A stretch of DNA of 64,000 bases from Corynebacterium sp. J010B-136 (lineage in GTDB: Bacteria > Actinomycetota > Actinomycetes > Mycobacteriales > Mycobacteriaceae). Made by a program: the position numbers and the translations under genes. Each line of letters begins with the position of its first letter. Within the stretch, counting starts at the first letter, position 1. Location of the stretch: NCBI RefSeq assembly GCF_002967075.1, contig NZ_PUGE01000004.1:1-64000 (forward strand), written 5' to 3'. This document shows, piece after piece, positions 34,073 through 42,987 of the stretch. Below the pieces are notes generated by a model. That model did no database searches, was not told the origin of the DNA, and saw nothing but the letters and a program-made list of their open reading frames with translations.

Positions 34073-35794
34073 TTATTCGATGGTCGCAATGACCGTCGAA
34101 GTAGACAGTCGGTCGCCTTCTTTGGCCTGCAACGTGATGGTGCCGGTGCGTGGAGCCTTGATGGCAGACTCCATCTTCATGGCCTCAACGGTAGCGATGG
34201 CATCGCCTTCAGAAACGGAGTCACCGTCGGAGACTTTCCAGGCGACGAGGTTGGCATCGAAAGGCGAAGTGACTGCGCCGTCGGGGCTCTGCGCGCTGTC
34301 TGTGCTTGGGGCGGACGGTGCTGGGGCGGCAGAATTGAAGAACTCCACTGGGATGCCAACGTTGATGAGTTTGCCGTCGATTTCCACGGCGATGTTCTGG
34401 CGCTGGGCGTAGATGGCCTCGACCTTTTCGACCTGGTGGGCAGCCGAGGGGCGGTAGTTGTGGTCGACCCAGTCGGTGAACACGCCGAGTTTGTCGCCCG
34501 TGAGCGCGGTTTCTTCCATCATGTCGCGGTGGAAAGGCAGGACGGTGCGCACGCCTTCGATGTTGAATTCGCGCAGGGCACGCTTGGCGCGGCGCAGGGC
34601 GATCTCCCGGGTTGGGCCCCACACAATCAGCTTCGCGATGAGCGAATCGTAGTACGGCGGGATGATGGAACCAGAGCGCACAGCAGCATCCACGCGGATG
34701 CCAGGGCCGGTTGGGGGCTCAAAGCGAACGATGCTTCCTGGGCACGGCGCAAAGCCGTTGAGGATATCTTCGGCGTTGATGCGGAACTCAAACGCGTGGC
34801 CGGTGGAGGCGGGGTCTTCGGTGAAAGAAAGTGGCTCGCCGGCGGCGATGCGGATTTGCTCGGCGATGATGTCCACGCCCGTCACAGCTTCGGTTACGGG
34901 GTGCTCAACCTGCACGCGCGTGTTTACTTCGAGGAAGGAAATGGTGCCATCTTCGGAGACGATGAACTCGACGGTGCCGGCGCCGGTGTAGTTGACCTTG
35001 GAGCAAATTGCGCGAGCACCCTCGATAATCCCGGTGCGTTGCTTCTCGGTGAGATCCGGTGCGGGTGCTTCCTCGATGAGCTTTTGGAAGCGGCGCTGGG
35101 TTGAGCAGTCGCGGGTGCCAAGGACGGCGACATTGCCGTGGGAATCGGCAAGCACCTGGGCTTCGACGTGGCGTGGGTGGGTGAGAAATTTCTCCACGTA
35201 GCACTCGGCGCGCCCGAATGCTTCCATGGCTTCACGGCCGGCGGAGTTGAAAGCTTCTTCGATGTCCTCGAGGTTGTCCACGACCTTCAAGCCACGCCCG
35301 CCACCGCCATAAGCTGCCTTAATCGCAATCGGGAGGCCGTGCTCTTCGGCGAATTCGCGAGCTTCCTGCCAATCGTCGATGGGGTCGGAGGTACCCGGTG
35401 CCAGCGGTGCGCCGACTTCTTCGGCGACGCGGCGTGCGGCGATTTTATCGCCGAGCAGCTCGATGGCCTCGGGCTGCGGGCCAATCCAGACCATGCCGGC
35501 GTCGGTGACCGCACGGGCGAAATCGGCATTCTCGGACAAGAAGCCGTAGCCTGGGTGGATTGCATCGGCACCCGCGCGCGCTGCGATATCGAGCAGCGCA
35601 GGCACATTCATGTAAGTATCCGAGGCAGAGTTGCCGGTCAGTGCGTAGGCTTCATCGGCAAGCTGCGTGTGCAAAGCCCCAGCATCTGCCTCCGAGTAGA
35701 TGGCAACGGACTTAATGCCCAGGTCACGCGCGACGCGGGCGATACGCACGGCGATTTCACCGCGGTTGGCAATGAGAATGGTCTTAATGGTCAT
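34073..35794 (-). CDS. Biotin carboxylase-biotin carboxyl carrier fusion in the pxp operon
   Basis: This 573-residue protein has a biotin carboxylase domain (1-450): ILIANRGEIAVRIARVARDL, ATP-grasp loop AYGGGGRGLKVV, EVNTRVQVEHPVTEAVTGVD. A Pro/Ala/Ser linker (about 480-500) leads to a C-terminal biotinyl domain with VEAMKMESAI (biotinyl Lys540). It would carboxylate its own biotin with ATP and bicarbonate, but no carboxyltransferase gene lies nearby. Biotin carboxylase genes recur beside 5-oxoprolinase genes in other bacteria, where their purpose is unclear. The start at 35794 has AAGGGAAAC; it overlaps the end of pxpBC by 11 bases, implying coupled translation. Confidence 0.9.
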   Translation of the reverse strand: MTIKTILIANRGEIAVRIARVARDLGIKSVAIYSEADAGALHTQLADEAYALTGNSASDTYMNVPALLDIAARAGADAIHPGYGFLSENADFARAVTDAGMVWIGPQPEAIELLGDKIAARRVAEEVGAPLAPGTSDPIDDWQEAREFAEEHGLPIAIKAAYGGGGRGLKVVDNLEDIEEAFNSAGREAMEAFGRAECYVEKFLTHPRHVEAQVLADSHGNVAVLGTRDCSTQRRFQKLIEEAPAPDLTEKQRTGIIEGARAICSKVNYTGAGTVEFIVSEDGTISFLEVNTRVQVEHPVTEAVTGVDIIAEQIRIAAGEPLSFTEDPASTGHAFEFRINAEDILNGFAPCPGSIVRFEPPTGPGIRVDAAVRSGSIIPPYYDSLIAKLIVWGPTREIALRRAKRALREFNIEGVRTVLPFHRDMMEETALTGDKLGVFTDWVDHNYRPSAAHQVEKVEAIYAQRQNIAVEIDGKLINVGIPVEFFNSAAPAPSAPSTDSAQSPDGAVTSPFDANLVAWKVSDGDSVSEGDAIATVEAMKMESAIKAPRTGTITLQAKEGDRLSTSTVIATIE

Positions 35795-37337
35795 GAGTGT
35801 TTCCCTTAACTTCAAAGCGCACTAGAGCCCCGGGTGGGAGCTGGGCTGCAATATCGATATCTTCATCCAAAACGGTGGCGATAACCGGATAGCCGCCGGT
35901 CACCGCGTGGTCGCGCAGAAAGAGCACGGGCTTGCCATTGGGAGGAATCTGCACGGAACCTGCGACCATGCCCTCCGACGGGAGTTCGCCTTCGCGCACA
36001 CGCTCGACGGTGGTGTCCGAGTCCAAGCGCAGTCCGACACGGTTGGAATGCGAGCTCACGGTCCACTCGGTATCTAGGAACAGCTGGACATTGTCGCCGA
36101 ACCAGTCATCGCGCGGGCCGAGCACGCAGCGCAGCGTGGCGACGGTGCGACCATCGCTGGATTGGCTGACACGCAGTGGGTTCGCCAGTTTGCCGTCAGT
36201 CATGCCGGTGGAGCGTGGAAGCACGCCGAGGATATCGCCGGCGCTGACAGGTGCTGGGCCCAAACCGGAGAGAACATCCGTGGCTGAAGAACCTAGTTCG
36301 GAATCGGCGATGAGCCCGCCGCGGATAGCGACGTAGTTGCGCATGCCGTATTCAGCAGGCTCGATGACTACCGTTTGGCCAGCGGTGACCAGAACCGGGC
36401 GGGCGAGCTGGACTGGCATATCGCCGAGGCGGACGCGCGCTGCGGCACCAGTTACGCACACGACGGTATCGCTTAAAGCGCGCAGTTCCATGCCGCCGAT
36501 GTTTTCCAAGACGGTCGACTGCCGGGGGTTGCCTACTGCAATATTTGCAGTTGCTGCCGATGCCCTATCTGCCGCACCCGAGGAAGTCACACCAAGGTCG
36601 CCGAATCCTGGGCGGCCCAAATCTTGGTACAAAGTCAAAAGTCCTGCGTCGACAACTTCCATGCGCGGTAGGCGCGCCGGGGAACGCTTGGTGTTAGAGC
36701 CGGCGTCGTAGATTTCGGGCAAAGAACTCACTGCACGGTAGCGCACGCGGTCGCCGGGTTGGACCAGCGCGGGTGGCTCAGCTTGGGAATCCCACATGGG
36801 CGTATTCGTGGTGCCCAGTAGCTGCCAACCGCCGGGGGATTGGCGTGGGTAGACCGCCGAGAAATCGCCGGCGATAGCCACTGCACCTGCGGGAACAGCG
36901 GTACGCGGGCTGGAGCGTCGCGGAATGGACCGCGCGTCGGCGGGGTTCGCGGGTGCGCAGTAGCTAAACCCAGGTGCGAAACCACCAAAGGCAGCAGTCC
37001 ACTCGGTGGAGGTATGCCAGTCGATGACCCCTTCGCGTGACATTCCGAGCAGATCGGCTACTTCATCGATGTCTTCGCCGTCATAAAGTACGTCGATTTC
37101 TACCGTGCGTGCCTCGGACATCTTGGCAGGTCCTGGGGTGAATTTTTCTAGGTACTTCGCAGCATGGCGCGCTGAGTCAGGAGTCTCGAACGTAAGCAAC
37201 ACAGTGGTGGCAGCAGCAATGCAATCCACCTGGTTCTTTAGCGGTTTGGCGCTCAGCGCTGCGTGATAGTCCATGACCTGGTTAAGTCCATCAAGATCGA
37301 TGAGCAGCGCGCGGGTTCCAACGGGGTGGATCTGCAT
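35784..37337 (-). CDS. pxpBC: 5-oxoprolinase subunits B and C, fused
   Basis: This 517-residue protein joins PxpB (KipI-like, about 1-215) and PxpC (KipA-like, about 225-517). The PxpB part has IHPVGTRALLIDLDGL, AFGGFAPGFSYCAPAN and RTAVPAGAVAIAGDFSAVYP. The PxpC part has LYQDLGRPGFGDLGVTSSGA, VIEPAEYGMRNYVAIRGGL and VTGGYPVIATV. With PxpA these form the prokaryotic ATP-dependent 5-oxoprolinase that opens 5-oxoproline to glutamate. The two subunits are separate genes in E. coli and B. subtilis; fusion occurs in other Actinobacteria. The start codon overlaps the pxpA stop by one base (TAATG). Confidence 0.93.
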   Translation of the reverse strand: MQIHPVGTRALLIDLDGLNQVMDYHAALSAKPLKNQVDCIAAATTVLLTFETPDSARHAAKYLEKFTPGPAKMSEARTVEIDVLYDGEDIDEVADLLGMSREGVIDWHTSTEWTAAFGGFAPGFSYCAPANPADARSIPRRSSPRTAVPAGAVAIAGDFSAVYPRQSPGGWQLLGTTNTPMWDSQAEPPALVQPGDRVRYRAVSSLPEIYDAGSNTKRSPARLPRMEVVDAGLLTLYQDLGRPGFGDLGVTSSGAADRASAATANIAVGNPRQSTVLENIGGMELRALSDTVVCVTGAAARVRLGDMPVQLARPVLVTAGQTVVIEPAEYGMRNYVAIRGGLIADSELGSSATDVLSGLGPAPVSAGDILGVLPRSTGMTDGKLANPLRVSQSSDGRTVATLRCVLGPRDDWFGDNVQLFLDTEWTVSSHSNRVGLRLDSDTTVERVREGELPSEGMVAGSVQIPPNGKPVLFLRDHAVTGGYPVIATVLDEDIDIAAQLPPGALVRFEVKGNTHDH

Positions 37338-38098
37338 TAGGCGAAGCTCCGGATCTCAATATCGCGACGGTTCAGCTCCGCGACCACCTCGCGCAGAAGA
37401 TTAACGGATCCCGGGGAATCGCCGTGGGTGCATACTGATTGGGCATCGACCTGCAAGACGCTGCCATCGATAGCTGTAATCGAGCCGCGTTCTGCGACTT
37501 CGAGCACGCGGGCAACCACATCGGCTGGGTCGTGCAAGACCGCATTAGCTTTACGACGGCTGACCAATGTGCCGTCTGGATTGTAATTGCGGTCCGCGAA
37601 AGCTTCGCGAATGACGGTCAGGCCGGACTTTTCGGCGATCTCGACGGCCACGCCGCCGGGTAGCAGCATCACGGGGATGTCGCCGAATGCCTTGATGCCA
37701 TCGATAACTGCTTGCGCTTGTGCGTGGTGGTGCACGATGGCGTTGTACATTGCGCCATGTGGCTTCACGTAGGAAATCTTGGTGCCGTTGGCCCGTGCGA
37801 GGGCGTCGAGTGCACCGATTTGATACGTGACTTCATCGGCAAGCTCTGCCGGATTGTAATCGAGAAATCGCCGGCCAAACGCTGCTGGATCGTTGTATGC
37901 AGGGTGCGCACCCACGGTCACGCCGGCTGCGGCTGCCGCTTTGAGCGTGCCAGCAATGGAGTGCGGGTCACCTGCGTGGAAACCTGTTGCCACGTTGGCT
38001 GATGAGACCATTTGCAGCATGGCTCCATCGTCAGCAACGGGGTTACCAGCGGTGGTTTCGCCTAGATCGGCATTCAGATCAATATGCACCGAAGACAT
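37337..38098 (-). CDS. pxpA: 5-oxoprolinase subunit A (LamB/YcsF family)
   Basis: This 253-residue protein has the signature IDLNADLGETTAGN at residues 5-18, SSANVATGFHAGDPHSI, GVTVGAHPAYNDP, YVKPHGAMYNA and THGDSPGSVNLLREV. These match PxpA/YcsF proteins, a TIM-barrel deacetylase-like fold carrying the hydrolytic site. It acts with PxpBC to convert 5-oxoproline plus ATP to glutamate. The ATG at 38098 (GGGATGG upstream) is preferred over 38113. It is the first gene of the leftward operon, with the operator 19 bases upstream. Confidence 0.94.
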   Translation of the reverse strand: MSSVHIDLNADLGETTAGNPVADDGAMLQMVSSANVATGFHAGDPHSIAGTLKAAAAAGVTVGAHPAYNDPAAFGRRFLDYNPAELADEVTYQIGALDALARANGTKISYVKPHGAMYNAIVHHHAQAQAVIDGIKAFGDIPVMLLPGGVAVEIAEKSGLTVIREAFADRNYNPDGTLVSRRKANAVLHDPADVVARVLEVAERGSITAIDGSVLQVDAQSVCTHGDSPGSVNLLREVVAELNRRDIEIRSFA

Positions 38099-38116
38099 AC
38101 AGCACCATCCCAAAAG

Positions 38117-38130
38117 TTGTTGAACAATCT
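38117..38130. promoter_or_regulatory. Operator of the 5-oxoproline locus, left-hand promoter
   Basis: Reading the minus strand, AGATTGTTCAACAA, identical to 31290-31303. It lies 19 bases before the pxpA start, close enough for a bound repressor to block initiation. Confidence 0.8.
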
Positions 38131-38282
38131 ATAGGGACAGTGTAGCGCCAATCACTAAGATTTGTGAAGCCCATTACTTTAATTATTTAAAGTGTCGGAG
38201 AAATCGCACCTTTCGCGCGCGATTTCCTGCTGCCGTGGTGGAAGTTTCTCGCTGGTGGGGTCCGCGCTGTGGGTGTTTCTCG

Positions 38283-38314
38283 GTGAGTTTTGCTTTTTGG
38301 GTGAGTTTTGCTTT
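38283..38314. repeat. Short direct repeat in the pxpA upstream gap
   Basis: GTGAGTTTTGCTTT occurs at 38283-38296 and again at 38301-38314, with TTTCTCGGT repeated on both outer sides. Nothing else was recognised in the rest of the 38131-38337 gap, apart from promoter space for pxpA. Confidence 0.6.
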
Positions 38315-38337
38315 CTCGGTAACGCAGCGGTAGCGAG

Positions 38338-38685
38338 TTACCCCCAGCCGAGGCGGTGGAGTTCTTCTTCGCTGAAGCCGAAGTAGTGTCCGAGTTCGTG
38401 GAAGACGGTGACTTTAACTTCGTGGGCTAGTTGCTCTTCGGTGGAGCACATATTTTGTAGTGCACCGCGATAGATGAAAATGGCGTCGGGTAAAAAGCCG
38501 GTGTGGTGGTGGGTGCGCTCGGTAAGGGACACGCCTTCGTAAAGCCCTAAGATGCCGGGGCTGTCTTCGTTGAAATCACGCACCAGGATGACCAGATTGC
38601 GCATCTTGGCGACGAATTGGTCTGGGATTTTATCCAGAGCATCGTTGACCATTTCATCGAAACGCTCTTCAGAAACTTCCACCAT
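38338..38685 (-). CDS. Zincin-like metallopeptidase family protein
   Basis: This 115-residue single-domain protein carries the zinc motif VTVFHELGHYFGFSEEEL (HExxH with a downstream Glu) near the C-terminus and ALDKIPDQFVAKMRNLVI near the start. It is typical of the small MMP/Zincin_1 family, commonly found in Actinobacteria next to septum-formation proteins; activity is unproved. It begins 22 bases after the septum-formation gene in a three-gene leftward run starting at farR. A GTG at 38691 would add two residues. Confidence 0.87.
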   Translation of the reverse strand: MVEVSEERFDEMVNDALDKIPDQFVAKMRNLVILVRDFNEDSPGILGLYEGVSLTERTHHHTGFLPDAIFIYRGALQNMCSTEEQLAHEVKVTVFHELGHYFGFSEEELHRLGWG

Positions 38686-38707
38686 GTACACTCACCGATG
38701 CCCGACG

Positions 38708-39799
38708 CTACTGCGCTGGTGCAGCCTCGGGCTCGCTTGTGGCAGGAGTGCTAGGGGCGGCGCGCCTATTGTCTTCGGAGCCACGTAGCGGATTGCGTTC
38801 AGGCTGCTTTTCGGGAGCCTTGCCGTTGATGGTGAATCCGTCGCGGCCATCGGTGGCGGTGCCAACGATTTCAGAGAAGGAATCGCCATCATCGCCCGCG
38901 TGAATCAAGGAACAGTTCACCGAACGCGTGCCGCCATTCCAGGAAGTCTCTGAAATGGTTCCCCAGTAAGGCTGCAGTGTTGATTGGTAGAGATTTTCCT
39001 CATCGCCTAGATAAGCAATGGCATCGTCGGCGCATCGTGAAGCAAGGAAATCATTCTGATCGTCGATAGATGGTGTACCGCGTGAGAATTCTTCAGCCAG
39101 GTTGACCACGGAGATGGTTTCCATCTGGTGTGGCTGGGCGCAATCGACGGTGCGTAGCACCTGGTCGTCACCGATTTCACGGCACTCACCAGGCTGGGCA
39201 ATATTTGCCTGGTCTACTTCCGAGACACGGCCTTCGGTGCGCTGCGGGATGCCTTCTTCATTGGTGGTTTGTAGGCCACACAACATGGTGCGATCGCCAT
39301 TGGCCCAAGCGTCAGCTGGCGGCAAAATAGGAGCAATGGAGTACTTGCCCGCAGGATCGAACTGTCCATCGAGGTAGTTCAGCGTGGACCCTTGGCATAG
39401 CTCTTCGCGCAGCTGAGCTTGTCGTTCCAAATCAGGAATCTCAGCCTCAGGGCCGAATTCACTGGTCGGGTAGATAGCCAAGTTTTCTACGGTTGCGACT
39501 TCGAAACGGTGCTCATCGGCGCAATTGGTAACGCTGAAATTAGAGAAAGTACCATCGCTTCCCACATCCCAGGTGACACAATCACCGGCGCTAGCTTCGG
39601 TAAAAGGCGTAGAACTATTGCCCGGCGAAGGCGCAGAAGTAGTGGTGTTGATGACATCGGACTCAGCAGCAATTTGTGCAGCGTTGCCACTGACGTAATC
39701 GTAAGTGCCTAAAAATGCAGCGGCACAAGCAGCAGCGACAAGTGCAATGCGTGGGGCGGCCGCGGATCTCCAGGCCTTCGATGTGCTTGCAGTAGTCAT
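38708..39799 (-). CDS. Septum-formation family secreted/anchored protein
   Basis: This 363-residue protein has an N-terminal hydrophobic anchor (IALVAAACAAAFLGTYDYV, about 17-36). Two Cys-containing repeats follow: SAGDCVTWDV / VTNCADEHRFEVATV and AQPGECREIG / VDCAQPHQMETISVV. This repeated Cys-His pattern is that of the Septum_form domain. The C-terminus is a Pro/Ser/Glu-rich tail. It is probably membrane-anchored and extracytoplasmic, with a role in division or envelope integrity inferred only from the family name. It lies 35 bases downstream of farR. Confidence 0.82.
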   Translation of the reverse strand: MTTASTSKAWRSAAAPRIALVAAACAAAFLGTYDYVSGNAAQIAAESDVINTTTSAPSPGNSSTPFTEASAGDCVTWDVGSDGTFSNFSVTNCADEHRFEVATVENLAIYPTSEFGPEAEIPDLERQAQLREELCQGSTLNYLDGQFDPAGKYSIAPILPPADAWANGDRTMLCGLQTTNEEGIPQRTEGRVSEVDQANIAQPGECREIGDDQVLRTVDCAQPHQMETISVVNLAEEFSRGTPSIDDQNDFLASRCADDAIAYLGDEENLYQSTLQPYWGTISETSWNGGTRSVNCSLIHAGDDGDSFSEIVGTATDGRDGFTINGKAPEKQPERNPLRGSEDNRRAAPSTPATSEPEAAPAQ

Positions 39800-39834
39800 A
39801 AGAAACCTTAGTTTAGCCGACTGTATGGGCGAGT

Positions 39835-40587
39835 CTAGAATTCCAGCGCGCGAGCAATTCGGGTGGACAGTCGGTAACGGTCAGTGCGATATACAGATGA
39901 ACACCACTCTACGGGTTTATCCCCTGAGCTGGAATATCTAATGATGTGCAAAAGTGGTGTACCAGGGGAGACATCGAGAAGCGATGCGACTTCTTCGTCG
40001 GCTGCCACAGCGGTCACGGTTTGATCTGCGCCGGAAATGGGCAGGTCAAAATCGTTTTCTAAAATTGAATAGACGGAGTTATAAACGTCATTCTCGAGCA
40101 AGGTTGGCGCCAGTTCGGAGTTGTACCAGCCATCATCGATGGAATAAGGCTCGCCGTCGCCCAGGCGCAAGCGGCGCAGGTGAATGTGCGGAGTACTTTC
40201 TTCGGTTTGAAAGAACTTATTGACATCAGTCGGTGCTGTGGCCCGGCCGGAGAGCAAAATCCGCGAGCTCGCAGAGACATCTTGCGCACCCATCTCATCA
40301 GAAAAAGATGCTAAGTGCAGGCGTGAGACCAGCGGGTTAGGGGCAACGAAAGTACCTTTGCCGCGCACGCGCCGCAGGCGACCGGCCGCGACCAGATCAC
40401 CAATCGCCCTGCGCACCGTGATGCGCGAGACGCCGTAGAAATCTTCCAGAAGGCGTTCGCCAGGCAGGGGATCGCCCGGTTTTAAAGTTGTGCGGCACAC
40501 CTCGGCGAGGATTTCGCGCAATTGGGCATGCTTCGGCGTCGGGCCATCAATAATTTCCTTGTGGGGAAGAATCGGCGCTTCGGACAT
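39835..40587 (-). CDS. farR: GntR/HutC-family regulator FarR
   Basis: This 250-residue regulator has an N-terminal winged helix (about 15-80: PGERLLEDFYGVSRITVRRAI, RGKGTFVAP) and a C-terminal UTRA ligand domain (about 95-245). HutC-subfamily FarR of C. glutamicum binds fatty-acyl compounds and affects amino-acid biosynthesis genes. The match here rests on the position directly upstream of serS (divergent) plus family; the exact ligand is unknown. It is the first gene of a run with the septum-formation and zincin genes. Confidence 0.82.
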   Translation of the reverse strand: MSEAPILPHKEIIDGPTPKHAQLREILAEVCRTTLKPGDPLPGERLLEDFYGVSRITVRRAIGDLVAAGRLRRVRGKGTFVAPNPLVSRLHLASFSDEMGAQDVSASSRILLSGRATAPTDVNKFFQTEESTPHIHLRRLRLGDGEPYSIDDGWYNSELAPTLLENDVYNSVYSILENDFDLPISGADQTVTAVAADEEVASLLDVSPGTPLLHIIRYSSSGDKPVEWCSSVYRTDRYRLSTRIARALEF

Positions 40588-40717
40588 AGATCCATCCTAG
40601 GCTTCTGGTTATGACCAGTGCAACCGGAATGGACGATGTAGTTCTCCTTTAAATAGGAGTGCTGCAGGCTGGTGGTTGTGACTGTAACGCGAGGATGGGT
40701 GCGGTAGGATTGAGCTC

Positions 40718-41977
40718 GTGATTGATCTTAAATTCCTCCGTGAATCCCCTGACGTCGTCCGTGCCTCACAGGTCACCCGTGGTGAGGACCCGCAGCTTGT
40801 TGATCAGCTGCTGGAAGCAGATGCTGCACGTCGATCTGCGATCTTAGCTGCCGATGAGCTGCGTGCAGAGCAAAAAGCTTTCGGCAAGAAGATCGGTCAA
40901 GCGTCTCCGGAGGAGCGTCCAGCACTGCTGGAAGGCTCAAATGAGCTTAAAGAAAAGGTCAAGCAGGCCGAAGAATCCCAGCGTGCTGCCGAAGAGCAGG
41001 TAGAGACCCTGCAGTACAAGCTTTCCAACGTTGTTGAAGGCGCACCTGCTGGCGGCGAAGATGACTTTGTGGTCTTGGACCACTATGGCACAAAGCCGCA
41101 GTTCGACTTTGAGCCTAAGGACCACTTGGAGCTGGGCGAATCCTTAGGACTTATTGACACCAAGCGCGGTGCGAAAATCGGTGGCGCGCGTTTTTACTAC
41201 CTCACCGGTGACGGTGCTTTCTTGCAGCTGAGCATGATGCTTCTCGCTGCGCAGAAAGCGCGTGCGGCTGGATTCACCTTGATGATTCCACCAGTGCTGG
41301 TACGTCCAGAGATCATGGCTGGTACTGGATTCTTGGGTGACCACTCGGATGAAATCTACTACCTAGAACGCGATGACTTGTACCTTGTTGGTACCTCTGA
41401 GGTGGCACTTGCGGGCTACCACAAAGATGAAATTATCGACCTTTCCAATGGTCCAATTCAGTACGCTGGCTGGTCTTCGTGCTTCCGTCGTGAAGCTGGT
41501 TCCCACGGCAAGGACACCCGCGGCATCTTGCGCGTGCACCAGTTCGACAAGGTAGAAATGTTTACCTACTGCAAGCCTGAGGATGCGGAAAAGCAGCACC
41601 AGCAGTTGCTGGCCATGGAGCGCGAGATGCTCGATGCGATGAATCTGCACTACCGGGTCATCGATGTGGCTGGTGGTGACTTGGGCGCATCAGCTGCGCG
41701 CAAGTTCGACACCGAAGCGTGGGTGCCAACCCAGGATGCGTACCGCGAGCTAACCTCGACCTCGAACTGCACCACCTTCCAGGCGCGACGTCTGCAAACC
41801 CGCTACCGCGATGAAAACGGCAAGACCCAGATTGCTGCGACCCTCAACGGCACTTTGGCGACCACCCGCTGGCTGGTTGCAATTTTGGAAAACAACCAGC
41901 AGGCTGATGGCTCTGTTGTTATTCCAGAAGCGCTGCGTCCAATGATGGGCAAGGACATCCTGGAGCCAATTAAGTAA
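40718..41977 (+). CDS. serS: Seryl-tRNA synthetase
   Basis: This 419-residue class II synthetase has an N-terminal antiparallel coiled-coil arm (about 30-105) that grips the tRNA. The catalytic domain has motif 2 ([21 protein letters not shown], quoted in part), the Ser-binding region [11 protein letters not shown], and motif 3 ([17 protein letters not shown]). It charges tRNA-Ser. GTG start. It is divergent from farR. Confidence 0.97.
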   Translation: MIDLKFLRESPDVVRASQVTRGEDPQLVDQLLEADAARRSAILAADELRAEQKAFGKKIGQASPEERPALLEGSNELKEKVKQAEESQRAAEEQVETLQYKLSNVVEGAPAGGEDDFVVLDHYGTKPQFDFEPKDHLELGESLGLIDTKRGAKIGGARFYYLTGDGAFLQLSMMLLAAQKARAAGFTLMIPPVLVRPEIMAGTGFLGDHSDEIYYLERDDLYLVGTSEVALAGYHKDEIIDLSNGPIQYAGWSSCFRREAGSHGKDTRGILRVHQFDKVEMFTYCKPEDAEKQHQQLLAMEREMLDAMNLHYRVIDVAGGDLGASAARKFDTEAWVPTQDAYRELTSTSNCTTFQARRLQTRYRDENGKTQIAATLNGTLATTRWLVAILENNQQADGSVVIPEALRPMMGKDILEPIK

Positions 41978-42025
41978 TTGCGAACCTTCTATCCCGGGCA
42001 CACAGAAAGCTAAACAGGAAACGTC

Positions 42026-42985
42026 ATGGTTAATTCGAATACCGCGTTGGAACTGCGCGAACGCATTTTCTGGGTGCCTGTTGACTTAGACCGTCTGCCA
42101 CCCCACAAAGAGCACAAAGAACGTCTCTACGCGGGCATTATTTCGCTTGCGCGAAACATCATGCAAGCACAAGGGCTGCGTATTACCGTGTTGGGCGCGG
42201 AGAATATCCCCGCCGATGGTGGCGCGGTCTTAGCGATGAATCACACCAGCTACTATGACTTCATTTTAGGTGGTGTACCTGCGTATTTGCGCGGCAAGCG
42301 CATGGTGCGGTTTATGGCGAAGAAGGAAATCTTCGGCAACTCTTTCATCGAGTGGCTAGGCAGAAAGATGAAGCACATTCCTGTGGACAGGTCTGCTGGT
42401 GGTTCATCGATAAGCGTTGCGGTGGACAGCATCAAAGAGGGCAACCTCGTCGGCATTTTCCCTGAAGCTACTATTTCGCGTTCTTTTGAAATTAAGGACA
42501 TGAAAAACGGGGCTGCGCGCATCGCAAATGCTGCTGATGCGCCGTTGCTACCGATGGTGTGCTGGGGCTCGCAGCGCATTTACCCCAAGGGTGGGGAAAA
42601 GAACTTGGGGCGCTCGAAGACTCCGATCATCATGATGGTTGGAGAAGCAATCCCCACCACTGGTGATGCCGAAAAAGATATTGACGCGTTGTACTTTGCC
42701 ATGAAATCCATGTTGGAGCAGGCACGCCAGCTTTACGATGAACGCTACGGCCCTTTCGAAGACGGCCTTGCCTGGCGTCCAGCGTCCATGAATGGTGCTG
42801 CGCCTTCGTTGGAGGAAGCCAACCGGATGGATGCGGCAGATCGTGCTGCCCGTGCGGCGCGAAAAGCCAAAGAGACAGAGCAAAAAGCGACTAAAGACGC
42901 ACGCAAGCAAGAAGATAAGCTGGCCAAGCGTGCACAAAAACAATTGAAGAAGATGGCTAGTAGGGCGCGGAAGGAACAGCAATAA
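42026..42985 (+). CDS. PlsC-type 1-acyl-glycerol-3-phosphate acyltransferase
   Basis: This 319-residue protein has the acyltransferase motifs MNHTSYYDFILGG (H-x4-D), FPEATISRS (motif III) and PVDRSAGGSS. It acylates lysophosphatidate or a related lipid at the membrane. A very basic Ala/Lys/Arg-rich tail (about 265-319) is an extension without recognised function. It lies in a four-gene set serS - plsC - HAD - glpK. Confidence 0.9.
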   Translation: MVNSNTALELRERIFWVPVDLDRLPPHKEHKERLYAGIISLARNIMQAQGLRITVLGAENIPADGGAVLAMNHTSYYDFILGGVPAYLRGKRMVRFMAKKEIFGNSFIEWLGRKMKHIPVDRSAGGSSISVAVDSIKEGNLVGIFPEATISRSFEIKDMKNGAARIANAADAPLLPMVCWGSQRIYPKGGEKNLGRSKTPIIMMVGEAIPTTGDAEKDIDALYFAMKSMLEQARQLYDERYGPFEDGLAWRPASMNGAAPSLEEANRMDAADRAARAARKAKETEQKATKDARKQEDKLAKRAQKQLKKMASRARKEQQ

Positions 42986-42987
42986 CC

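Noticed and set aside
34436..35104. 222-codon open frame on the plus strand inside the biotin carboxylase gene
   Set aside because: It lies fully antisense to a conserved ATP-grasp domain and has no ribosome site or recognisable motif.
38283..38314. Possible start of a CRISPR-like array
   Set aside because: Only two 14-base copies with a 4-base spacer are present; no array structure or cas genes.
38192..38386. 64-codon frame in the pxpA upstream gap
   Set aside because: It consists largely of the short direct repeats and overlaps the end of the zincin gene; no ribosome site.
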